Translations under genes and position numbers: made by a program
Shown here: positions 1-10,516 of the stretch, one piece after another
How positions within the stretch are numbered: position 1 is the stretch's first letter
How the letters are laid out: the number at the start of each line of letters is the position of its first letter
Source: Sideroxydans sp.
Lineage (GTDB): Bacteria > Pseudomonadota > Gammaproteobacteria > Burkholderiales > Gallionellaceae
Assembly (NCBI GenBank): GCA_013140695.1
Contig: JABFSI010000090.1
Span: forward strand, 1 to 43,176
Reading direction: 5' to 3'
Length of the DNA stretch: 43,176 nt
Notes under the pieces: model-generated
The model's database searches: none
What the model saw: the letters and a program-made list of their open reading frames with translations, nothing else
Told to the model about the DNA's origin: nothing

Positions 1-3113
<3,113 letters not shown>

Positions 3114-3141
3114 GATTGGGTAGTGATTTGTACGGGCTTAT

Positions 3142-3462
3142 TCAAAAGCCTTGGAAGAGAAAATCAAGGGCGGTCGTCACCGTGGCGTGGTGGTTCGACA
3201 GCGAAGCAACTGGGGATTTCAATATTTTGGCGGGGACGGCTGCCAATTTTGATGTTTCCATAAAACACGTCAGACCCTCAATTTCAAAAACGGGCGCGAG
3301 GCTTTTAGGTAATGCCACCTTGTCAAAACGATCTACCCTGCGCAGGGGAACCACCACGCGGCTATCTAGCTCGCCCAGCAAATCGCACTGGACATCAAGC
3401 AAATAGGGCACATCGGACTTCTTTGTCTGTCCTGGGTTGGGATAAATATCAAAGCGCGCCAT
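3142..3462 (-). CDS. ccdB: CcdB-family toxin
   Basis: 106-residue protein of the CcdB family, whose characterised members poison DNA gyrase GyrA. The N-terminus MARFDIYPNP, the core YLLDVQCDLL and RVVVPL, and the terminal DFLFQGF align in order with F-plasmid CcdB (about 101 aa). The ATG at 3462 lies 2 nt after the ccdA stop. A TTG at 3468 would overlap ccdA but gives two extra residues not expected in the family. In F CcdB the last three residues Trp-Gly-Ile are critical for toxicity; here they are Gln-Gly-Phe, so gyrase poisoning should not be assumed. It is translationally linked to ccdA and sits 28 bp upstream of metH on the same strand. Whether it is active cannot be told from sequence. 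Confidence 0.9.
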   Translation of the reverse strand: MARFDIYPNPGQTKKSDVPYLLDVQCDLLGELDSRVVVPLRRVDRFDKVALPKSLAPVFEIEGLTCFMETSKLAAVPAKILKSPVASLSNHHATVTTALDFLFQGF

Positions 3463-3464
3463 TC

Positions 3465-3713
3465 TCAAAACGTCCGGTATTTTTCAAGCGGCAAGCCTTC
3501 CTCTTCAATGCGCTTGTTATACGCGGCAATGAATTCGGCGTTCTCGGTACGCCATTGTTGTTCCTTGGCCTTGCGCACCAACTCCGACAAATAGCCCTCG
3601 ACCTGCTGCGATAGGTTGATGTTCAGCTCTTTAGCTTGTCGCAGCAGATCGGAATTGATGCTGAGGTTGGTCGCTTTTTTAGGTGCAGATGTATCGAAGT
3701 GCAGAGTGGACAT
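3465..3713 (-). CDS. ccdA: CcdA-family antitoxin
   Basis: 82-residue antitoxin partner of the downstream toxin. Visible are a basic N-terminal part with a ribbon-helix-helix-like stretch (KKATNLSINSDLLRQAKELNINLSQ), expected to bind DNA as a dimer, and a charged C-terminal tail (ENAEFIAAYNKRIEEEGLPL) typical of the CcdB-binding region. The chosen ATG at 3713 has GGAGG 5 nt upstream (3719-3723). Longer in-frame starts at 3755 and 3725 would place the N-terminus within the promoter/operator. The stop TGA is followed after 2 nt by the toxin ATG. CcdA-CcdB complexes usually repress their own promoter, and a perfect palindrome overlaps the -10 box here. Confidence 0.91.
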   Translation of the reverse strand: MSTLHFDTSAPKKATNLSINSDLLRQAKELNINLSQQVEGYLSELVRKAKEQQWRTENAEFIAAYNKRIEEEGLPLEKYRTF

Positions 3714-3729
3714 GCTGGCCTCCATGAAT

Positions 3730-3768
3730 GATGCGCAGATTATATGCGCATCCACTATTCAGCAGCAA
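3730..3768 (-). promoter_or_regulatory. ccdAB promoter overlapped by a palindromic operator
   Basis: Reading the minus strand, TTGCTG (3763-3768) is followed after 18 nt by a perfect TATAAT (3739-3744). The -10 box lies in the 7-nt centre of a perfect inverted repeat with 8-bp arms, GATGCGCA (3730-3737) and TGCGCATC (3745-3752). Transcription would start near 3732, just ahead of the ccdA ribosome binding site. Binding by the CcdA dimer is inferred from family behaviour. Confidence 0.7.
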
Positions 3769-3853
3769 TAATGGGGTTTATCGCGTTCCTAGAAATTCAT
3801 TTTGTTTGGCGCACTTTTAAGCGGGCTCAATTTTTTGAGTGCGTTTAAGTCAA

Positions 3854-6800
3854 TTATTGTCGCGCTGTTGGTAGATGGGTAGGGAGCGGGGGCTTTAGCC
3901 ATTTGTGCAACATCCGATTCAACTCGGCCAAGTCAGTTGGCTTGGTTAATAAATCATCCATGCCAGCTTCATGGCAACGTTGTTCCTCGTCAGCTAAAAC
4001 GTTGGCAGTCCAAGCGATGATGGGCACGTGTTGGCGACCATCATGCTTTTCCATTTCGCGGATACTGCGCGTGAGTTCGTAACCGTCCATCTCTGGCATG
4101 TGGCAGTCGGTGATAATGGCGTCGAATTGACTGGCCCACCACAGAGATAAGGCCGCGATACCAGAAGCCGCTACTTCTACCTGCAAGCCGAGTTGTTTCA
4201 TTTGTTTTTTAAGCAAGGCACGGTTCACGGGATGATCGTCCACCACTAATACATGCTTGCCGTACAGCTTCCATTCGTTGAGAAACAATGGGTGGTTAAG
4301 CTCATCGCTGGCGACATGTTGTATTTGTAAATCGTTTTGCTTTTCTGTACTGGCCACCATCAAATCAAGCGTCAAACTGAAAGTGGATCCGTGCCCTGGC
4401 GTACTTTCAACACTGATGTCACCTTCCATCATGTCGGCCAATTTACGGCAGATAGATAAACCCAAACCAGTGCCGCCATACATGCGTGCAGTATTGGCAT
4501 TAGCCTGTTCGTAGAGTTGAAACAAACGAGATAAATGTTCGTGGCTAATGCCGATACCGCTGTCCTTAACGCTAAATTTCACAATCTCGTGACCCTCATG
4601 CTTCTCCATCACGAGTGCTCTAATTTCAACCGAACCTTGTTGGGTGAATTTGATGGCATTGCTGGTAAAGTTGTTAAGTATTTGTGAGACGCGTAGCACA
4701 TCGAAATGATGCGTTGCACAAAGTTGGTCATCGATAAATTGATGTATTTGAATACCTTGGGCGTTAGCAAGTTGCGTGTAGGTGGAAACCACATCTTTAA
4801 GTAGTTGAGGAATGCTTGCCGCTTGCGGAGACAACACTAATTTACCCGCTTCAATTTTTGACCAATCGAGAATGTCATCCACAATACGCAACAGACTTTT
4901 ACCTGAACTCTGTGCGATGCTGAGCATTTCGCTTTGTTCATCATTTAGTTTGGATAGGCCGAGTATTTCCATCATGCCGAGCAAGCCGCCTAAAGGCGTG
5001 CGAATTTCATGACTCATGGTAGCCAGGAAAGAATCTTTGGCTTTGTTGGCATGCAATAATTGTGCTGTGCGTTCAGTCACGCGTTGTTCGAGCTGGGTAT
5101 TAAGAGTGCGAATTTCATCTTCGGATTTTTTACGGTCAGTGATGTCACGCGACAACACGATATAGCGTTTGGTAGCACCGTCCTGACTGGCTCTTGGGGC
5201 AACTGATAATTCAAACCAACTATCCCCTTGGGAAAGCGGGAGTTGGATTATCCAGCCTCTGGAATAGCCCTTCTCATCAGCATCTCTGATGGCGCACATC
5301 ACAGTATGCGCAGCTTCGGCGGGGAGCATTTCACCTACGTAATGACCGAGTAATAATTCTTTTTGTGCAATAAGCAACTCGGGATTGCGCGTCCAAACGT
5401 TGAGATATTTCCCCTCTTCACTTATATCAAACAGCATGTCGGGAATAGCCTGCAAAGTTGCGCTCATCTCCGCATTTAATTCGTACAATTTATGTTCGGA
5501 TGCTTTACGCTCGGAGATGTCTTCAGCGATACCTAGCAAATACTGCGCTTCTCCTTGGGGGTTTCGCAGTGCTAATTTTTTGGTATGAAAAATACGCGTG
5601 CCCAAGGCGGTTTTGATGCGTTCTTCTGCAATTTCCACGATGCCATTTTGTTGCAATATCTCACGCTCGTGACGGGTAATTATTTCTGCTTCCTGTTGCG
5701 GCATGAGATCGAAATTGTCATGCCCTAAAAATTCATTGCGTGTGTTCCCCAACATGCGTTCGCCACTAGGGTTAATTAATTTATAGCGCAGATTGTCAGC
5801 ATGCTTAAGAAAAATGGCGACAGGGATATTGTTGATGATGCTATCGAGCAGTGTGTTTTTCTCTTTTAGCAGATGCGCTTGTTTGAGTACCAGCGTCCTT
5901 TCCGCTTTAAGCCGCCGATTTGTATGTAGCAGATTAATGCCGAGCAGCAAAATTAATAAGATAACAGTCAGTGCTGTCGCTAACTGCCAACGATACTGCT
6001 GTAGCACATCCCAAACACTAAACATCGGCACAACATCAAATGGCGGCAAGCGCAATTCACGTAACACGCTTTCCACTGAAGAATAATCGGCGGGCACATC
6101 GAAGCCGTGGATGTTCAATGCCTGTGTTAGTTTTTTGTTTTCATGCAGAGAAAGGAGCTGGGCAGCAACATAGCGTTTTAAGTTTTTGTCGGTTTGCGGC
6201 AGTGCGGCTAAAGGCCATTCTGGGTAAAGCCGGGTAGAGACGCGCAGCGGAAAGCCAGGTAAATCTTGCTGGTTGATGATGGCAATCTTTGTAAGATCTA
6301 GTTTGCCTTCGCGGGCAAGACTTTCAAGCAGGCCTGAACGCACAAAACCAATATCGGCGCGGCCTGTAAGTACCGCTTCGACAACTGAATCATGAGGCAT
6401 GTTTGATTCAAGAAATTTGAAATCCTCGCGGCTGATTCCCAGCGCGGCCAGTTCATAAACTTGCATGGCGTAACCGCCGAAAGAATCAATAGAGGTGGCG
6501 GCTACTGTCTTACCGCGCACATCTTGCAGGCTGTGAATATCGTCACGGTCGGCGCGGCTGAAAATAACGCCACCCATTGCATTAATTTTTTGCCCCTGCT
6601 CCTGATTGGATAGCGTAACAAGCGGCGCTGAAAGACCAATTAAGCGCGACATTAATAAGTAATTGCCAGGATTGGTTAGAACGAAATCAATCTGATGCGA
6701 GCGGGTCGCTGCCTGTAGTTGCTGTAATTCATAGGCTTCGATCACAAAGTGATAGCCTGGAATGGCGCGATTGAGTGAGTTCGCCAGTGGCAACCATTGC

Positions 6801-6925
6801 GCTTGTACCGTCGGTGTGGCCCGATAAGCCAAGATGCCAATCTTGACCTCTTCTTGCGCTAACAAGGGGTGTGAAGTTAAGAGTAATAAAAAGGCAAAAA
6901 GCCAACAAGGACGATATCTTGTCAT
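3854..6925 (-). CDS. BvgS/EvgS-like hybrid sensor histidine kinase with PhnD-like periplasmic domain
   Basis: 1023-residue membrane sensor. A signal sequence (residues 1-23) leads to a PhnD/phosphonate-binding-type periplasmic domain (about 25-290), a transmembrane helix near 312-334, two PAS domains (about 355-475 and 485-600), a HisKA domain with the phosphorylatable His639 in SHEIRTP, a HATPase domain (DSGIGIS, GGTGLGLSIC) and a C-terminal receiver domain with Asp940 in TDCHMPEMDG and Lys in LLTKPTD. There is no Hpt domain, so phosphate must pass to a separate Hpt or regulator protein, none of which is adjacent. The ATG overlaps the stop of the upstream binding-protein gene by 4 bp, so the two are translationally coupled and probably sense together. 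The ligand is unknown; phosphonate, phosphite or an unrelated small molecule are possible. Confidence 0.92.
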   Translation of the reverse strand: MTRYRPCWLFAFLLLLTSHPLLAQEEVKIGILAYRATPTVQAQWLPLANSLNRAIPGYHFVIEAYELQQLQAATRSHQIDFVLTNPGNYLLMSRLIGLSAPLVTLSNQEQGQKINAMGGVIFSRADRDDIHSLQDVRGKTVAATSIDSFGGYAMQVYELAALGISREDFKFLESNMPHDSVVEAVLTGRADIGFVRSGLLESLAREGKLDLTKIAIINQQDLPGFPLRVSTRLYPEWPLAALPQTDKNLKRYVAAQLLSLHENKKLTQALNIHGFDVPADYSSVESVLRELRLPPFDVVPMFSVWDVLQQYRWQLATALTVILLILLLGINLLHTNRRLKAERTLVLKQAHLLKEKNTLLDSIINNIPVAIFLKHADNLRYKLINPSGERMLGNTRNEFLGHDNFDLMPQQEAEIITRHEREILQQNGIVEIAEERIKTALGTRIFHTKKLALRNPQGEAQYLLGIAEDISERKASEHKLYELNAEMSATLQAIPDMLFDISEEGKYLNVWTRNPELLIAQKELLLGHYVGEMLPAEAAHTVMCAIRDADEKGYSRGWIIQLPLSQGDSWFELSVAPRASQDGATKRYIVLSRDITDRKKSEDEIRTLNTQLEQRVTERTAQLLHANKAKDSFLATMSHEIRTPLGGLLGMMEILGLSKLNDEQSEMLSIAQSSGKSLLRIVDDILDWSKIEAGKLVLSPQAASIPQLLKDVVSTYTQLANAQGIQIHQFIDDQLCATHHFDVLRVSQILNNFTSNAIKFTQQGSVEIRALVMEKHEGHEIVKFSVKDSGIGISHEHLSRLFQLYEQANANTARMYGGTGLGLSICRKLADMMEGDISVESTPGHGSTFSLTLDLMVASTEKQNDLQIQHVASDELNHPLFLNEWKLYGKHVLVVDDHPVNRALLKKQMKQLGLQVEVAASGIAALSLWWASQFDAIITDCHMPEMDGYELTRSIREMEKHDGRQHVPIIAWTANVLADEEQRCHEAGMDDLLTKPTDLAELNRMLHKWLKPPLPTHLPTARQ

Positions 6926-7902
6926 GCGTCTACATCATGCAGAAAGTCATGTTGTAACAGATCGTTTAGATTTGCCGGCTGGTGCAGAATGCCCGCTTTG
7001 AGCATGGTGTCGGCAATGGCGCGGGCGCTTTTGAGTAACACCGGAGTGTCGGTATTAAGCAAGCGCATGTTGTAATCGAGATCGGGTAGCACTAAACCTT
7101 TGAAGCTGGACAGGACTTCATCGGGTGGTAGGTTAAGGCGTGATGCCATGCGATAGGCGGCATCTTCTGGATTAGTGTGAATATGTTTGAGTGCTTTGAG
7201 ATGTGCGGTAATTAAATGATGCAATGCGACATCGTGAGCTTTGCCTAGCGCCGCAGGGTGAACAGCGATAACGTCGAAAATAAGATCGGGAATGCTGCGA
7301 CTATCGAATAGGATTTTGCCGCCTAATTTTTTTACCTGCCCCGAACCAGGCTCAAAGCTGATAGCGGCATCAATTTCGCCATGTTGCCAAGCGGCTGCGT
7401 GTTGGTCTACGGTCAGGGAAATAGCTTGGATGTCTTTGCGTTGCAGCCCTGCTGTGCGCAACACTTCAAACAACATCAAGGCACCCAGTGCGCCATCTTC
7501 TACAGCAACGCGTTTGCCCTTTAGGTCCCCCAATGTTTTTATGTTGGGTTTGACCAACAGCATATCGGCTCCGGCAGAGATGTCGCACACTAGAATGACG
7601 ACAAGTGGAATGCCAAATTCACGTATGCGTAGTACCTCGTCCAACGTTAAACCTGCACCGTTGATTTTCCCCTGCTTAAGCAGCTCGATTGATTCGGTTG
7701 CCGAGCGGGTCTCAATTAGCGTGACTTGTTTTTCATCTAGCCAACCTAGGGAGCGTGCTAATGACAGTGGCTCATAGCCTGGCCAATTATGGGTGGCAAT
7801 TGAAATGGGTTGAGATTTAGGTAGGCAGCCGTTTAACAGTTGCACGCAAGCAACACTACCCAGCAGAGCCAAGAAATCGCGGCGCGAAAGAGAGTTGTGC
7901 AT
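6922..7902 (-). CDS. NMT1/SsuA-like periplasmic substrate-binding lipoprotein
   Basis: 326 residues. The N-terminus has a twin-arginine motif (SRRDFLAL) and a lipobox ending LLNGC with Cys26, so export by Tat and lipid anchoring are likely. The mature part matches the NMT1/THI5-like and ABC-transporter nitrate/sulfonate/taurine binding fold: THNWPGYEPLSLARSLGWLDE, DLKGKRVAVEDGALGALML and the HGEIDAAISFEPG segment. No permease or ATPase gene is adjacent. Its coding region overlaps the hybrid kinase start by 4 bp, so a role as a ligand-presenting partner of the sensor is more likely than transport. Upstream there is only a 149-bp gap before psiE, in which I see no clear promoter. Confidence 0.88.
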   Translation of the reverse strand: MHNSLSRRDFLALLGSVACVQLLNGCLPKSQPISIATHNWPGYEPLSLARSLGWLDEKQVTLIETRSATESIELLKQGKINGAGLTLDEVLRIREFGIPLVVILVCDISAGADMLLVKPNIKTLGDLKGKRVAVEDGALGALMLFEVLRTAGLQRKDIQAISLTVDQHAAAWQHGEIDAAISFEPGSGQVKKLGGKILFDSRSIPDLIFDVIAVHPAALGKAHDVALHHLITAHLKALKHIHTNPEDAAYRMASRLNLPPDEVLSSFKGLVLPDLDYNMRLLNTDTPVLLKSARAIADTMLKAGILHQPANLNDLLQHDFLHDVDA

Positions 7903-8051
7903 TTGCGATAAGACAGTGATGGGCGAGTGGTAATTATGATTTGCGGCTGTATGACAAGCAAGGGAACTTTTGCTTCTTGGTTAAGGTGCGGAATGTCGCA
8001 TAGCGCGCGCTTTCCGCATAAAAATAAGTCGTATGGTTATGAACTGTCTTT

Positions 8052-8516
8052 CTATTTTTCTTCTGCAGGCTCTAGCGCATCCCCTTGCTTTGGGTCGCTA
8101 ACCAATTTGTAAACGATGCCTATGATGAGCAACGCCAGCAACAAAAGTCCGTAATGAACGGGGTTGAAGTTCGCGGCATCCCCGCCTGGCGCGCTAATTA
8201 CTTGCACGGGCTGCACAATCATTTCGCGAATCACGGAAATCATCGCAACTTCAACAAACACGCGCACATAGATACGCCCTGTTTGTAGGTAATTCATCTC
8301 TGCAGAGATCAGCGTGGAGAGCGTCCACAAGATGAAGAGTGAACCCAAGGCATGGAAGAATCCGTTCGCTGCATTCCCCGCCGTCCAAGCCTCGATGGCT
8401 TTCAATCCAAAGTCCCAGATCACCATCACGCAGGCCACGCCCAAGGCTAACGCCAGCAACACGTGGATGAGTTGGTTAAAGTTTTTCATACCATTGATGA
8501 GTCTTTGTTCGAACAT
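8052..8516 (-). CDS. psiE: PsiE-family (phosphate-starvation-inducible) membrane protein
   Basis: 154-residue integral membrane protein with four predicted hydrophobic helices (about residues 15-37, 53-75, 83-105 and 122-142). The LFILWTLSTLISAEMNYL and RVFVEVAMISVIREMIVQP segments are characteristic of the PsiE family (PF06146). The molecular function of PsiE is unknown; the name comes from induction by phosphate starvation in E. coli, and regulation here is not shown. It lies upstream of the binding-protein/kinase pair on the same strand, separated by 149 bp. A phosphorus-related sensing locus is therefore a possible reading, but not established. The C-terminus is acidic (LEPAEEK). Confidence 0.82.
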   Translation of the reverse strand: MFEQRLINGMKNFNQLIHVLLALALGVACVMVIWDFGLKAIEAWTAGNAANGFFHALGSLFILWTLSTLISAEMNYLQTGRIYVRVFVEVAMISVIREMIVQPVQVISAPGGDAANFNPVHYGLLLLALLIIGIVYKLVSDPKQGDALEPAEEK

Positions 8517-8540
8517 CGCATTCCCTTTACCAGTGAATTA

Positions 8541-8565
8541 ATTCTTATCCATGCGTCAATATTGC
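8541..8565. repeat. Left direct repeat bounding rloAB (degenerate copy of comM 3' end)
   Basis: 25-bp sequence identical at 24 positions to 10523-10547, in the same orientation. Read in the comM frame it encodes QY-stop-RMDKN, a decayed copy of the true ComM terminus QYRRMDKNG. The last codons and stop of rloB lie within it in another frame. Confidence 0.88.
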
Positions 8566-9189
8566 GCAGGGCTGTGGTTTTGAGAGCTCTTCAAAGCGGT
8601 CTATGAGTAGATGTAGCTCGGTGCTTGGATTGAATTCTTGATCATTGATAGCTTGGGCAAGAACTTGTGGAGAAACTTTCCGTGCCTTACCAAAAGGCTC
8701 ACCGAGTAGGTTAGAGAATATATTTTTTGTGCTGCCCTTGTCGTAGCTCTCCATACCAACTTTGCTACGCAAATCCTTGCTCACCATATCTGCGACTGAA
8801 TTTTTACCAGCTGCAGCATAGGGGCTTCGCGTAAATCCAAAATGCAACAGCAACCAAAACTCAAAACACGGATAAGACTTGATGAGTGTTACTTTCTGAT
8901 GCGTGCTTGCCAATTGAATTGCTTCGTTAAAACTAGGATGGGTATCGCGGTCGATGACACAAAATACTTGATCAAACTTAGCTTGCCGCTTAATAGCCTC
9001 GTTGATAATTCCCTTTGAGTCGGTTTTACCGCAATGCGCTATTTCAACTTTGGTATGAGCGCGAAAATGTTTGCTGGCATCTTCCAAATAAATCTTCCCA
9101 GATTTACTGTCTTCACAAAGTATCAGTACGGTGGGCTGCGGCTTGAACTGCGGATGCGCTCGATTAAAAGATGCCGTATTACGTGCCAT
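8545..9189 (-). CDS. rloB: RloB/AbiLii-like protein of a two-gene defence module
   Basis: 214 residues. It matches the RloB family (PF13707), a TOPRIM-like domain paired with an AAA ATPase in RloAB and lactococcal AbiL abortive-infection systems. Visible family marks are the early acidic ILCEDSKSG (Glu26), CVIDRDTHPSF with the Asp-x-Asp pair, and the very characteristic SYPCFEFWLLLHF block. It presumably acts as the nuclease-like effector triggered by the ATPase, which is family inference. It starts 8 bp after the rloA stop, in the same operon. Its stop codon lies in a duplicated copy of the comM 3' end, so the final residues AILTHG were created at the insertion junction. Confidence 0.9.
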   Translation of the reverse strand: MARNTASFNRAHPQFKPQPTVLILCEDSKSGKIYLEDASKHFRAHTKVEIAHCGKTDSKGIINEAIKRQAKFDQVFCVIDRDTHPSFNEAIQLASTHQKVTLIKSYPCFEFWLLLHFGFTRSPYAAAGKNSVADMVSKDLRSKVGMESYDKGSTKNIFSNLLGEPFGKARKVSPQVLAQAINDQEFNPSTELHLLIDRFEELSKPQPCAILTHG

Positions 9190-9197
9190 GTGATGCC

Positions 9198-10427
9198 CTA
9201 ACGCACAAATGGAAGAGCACGATAGCGCCCTTCGTAATAACGTTTTTCCAAGTCCTCACTTTCACGCCCCTCAAACTGATGGATGGAACGCAATTGTGTT
9301 GCGCCATTCATGTCGCGCTCGGTAAGCCAAAATTGGTCGCGGCGCATAAGTTTGGTATCCATCAAATGCGTATCGTGAGTAGTAAAAATGAGTTGCGATG
9401 GCTGTTCTGCTTCAATATGTTTTTTAATCAAAGCCGCCACGATATTCGGATGCAGACTGCTATCTAACTCATCAGCAACTAATATACGGCTGGCTTTCAT
9501 AAGCCAAGGTAGCCAAAATCCAGCTAAGTTTTGCGTGCCTTTTGACTCTTCTGTGAAATCAAATTCAGCCTCGCCCAATGCCGTCTTATGAGTTAGCAAG
9601 GTTCGCTTTGCAGTTTTTTCAGTCTTGTTGCCTGAATCCACGGATGCAAGACCGATAGGCTCATTTATTAAAGGTTCCGGAGCATCAAACCGAATACTGC
9701 TTATAGGCACATCAACTTCTTGTAGAAACGCAGAGAGTTGCGGTGCGATTGGGGCAATGCCAGCAACTGTCTGCGCGAGTTTGTTCCAGTGCCCCATATC
9801 ATCTTCAACAATAGATAGCCCACTTTTTAACCATTCAAAAGGCGCTCTCAATTGCTTCATATCGTCACTGCTATTGGCAACAGCTTGGGTAATGAACAAC
9901 ATTTTTGGATTGGTTAATTGCTGCCAAACAGAATGCAAAGCTTTATCACCCTCAAGCTGCTCACCAAAAGTGTATTGCTCGCCCTGCCCCGTGTGTTGTC
10001 TGCTATACAACAGCGCTTCTTTACCTTTGGGATAGGCGGTTAGTTTTTCTTCAGTAATGCGCTCACTTGTAGCGGATAAATTAAATTCGTAGCGAATTTT
10101 TTGAGAGACGAAATGCAAAGTAATTCGACTAGGTTGATTAGCGAGTGCGGTATCAAAACGGAAGGGGGCGACAGGGAGCGCTTCTGTAGCGGTGGGTAAG
10201 CGCGCGGCAAGCTTACCTACTAACTCAAGTGCTTTAATTAAATTACTTTTACCCGATGCGTTAGGGCCATAAATTGCCGCGACCTTAAGCAATTTAGGCA
10301 GCTTTTCTTTTTCCACTTCTGGGCTAAAAGTGTTTTCTTTCTTCTGTAGCTTTGCGGTCGCCACCATAGAAAAAGTTTGCTCTTCACGAAAAGAGTAAAA
10401 ATTTGAAATTGAGAGCTCGATTAACAT
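9198..10427 (-). CDS. rloA: RloA/AbiLi-like AAA ATPase of a two-gene defence module
   Basis: 409 residues, AAA_15/AAA_21 (OLD-like, ABC-type) ATPase. The N-terminus MLIELSISNFYSFREEQTFSM is typical of SMC/RecF-like ATPases. The Walker A motif GPNASGKS is at about residues 54-61, Walker B ILVADELDSSLHP follows, and the switch histidine is in LIFTTHDTHLM. The ATG at 10427 is preferred over an upstream TTG at 10466 because it gives the family N-terminus and has a GGCGGAAA stretch ahead of it. It probably senses phage infection or gates the RloB effector. It shares an operon with rloB, and the two genes exactly fill the interval between two 25-bp direct repeats at the comM 3' end. Confidence 0.91.
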   Translation of the reverse strand: MLIELSISNFYSFREEQTFSMVATAKLQKKENTFSPEVEKEKLPKLLKVAAIYGPNASGKSNLIKALELVGKLAARLPTATEALPVAPFRFDTALANQPSRITLHFVSQKIRYEFNLSATSERITEEKLTAYPKGKEALLYSRQHTGQGEQYTFGEQLEGDKALHSVWQQLTNPKMLFITQAVANSSDDMKQLRAPFEWLKSGLSIVEDDMGHWNKLAQTVAGIAPIAPQLSAFLQEVDVPISSIRFDAPEPLINEPIGLASVDSGNKTEKTAKRTLLTHKTALGEAEFDFTEESKGTQNLAGFWLPWLMKASRILVADELDSSLHPNIVAALIKKHIEAEQPSQLIFTTHDTHLMDTKLMRRDQFWLTERDMNGATQLRSIHQFEGRESEDLEKRYYEGRYRALPFVR

Positions 10428-10516
10428 GCAGAATTTCCGCCGATTTGTATGGGTTTTCGTGGCCAATTATGGCTTATTTTTTCGTCAAATGCATTTTTAT
10501 TGCAGATTGCAGCAAA

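Noticed and set aside
3114..3141. Cobalamin riboswitch expected before metH
   Set aside because: Only 28 bp separate ccdB and metH, and no B12-box-like sequence was seen there or before ccdA.
3142..3853. Possible direct repeats around ccdAB similar to those around the defence modules
   Set aside because: Comparison of the hybrid-kinase 3' end and the metH 5' region with the ccdAB flanks showed no matching repeat by eye.
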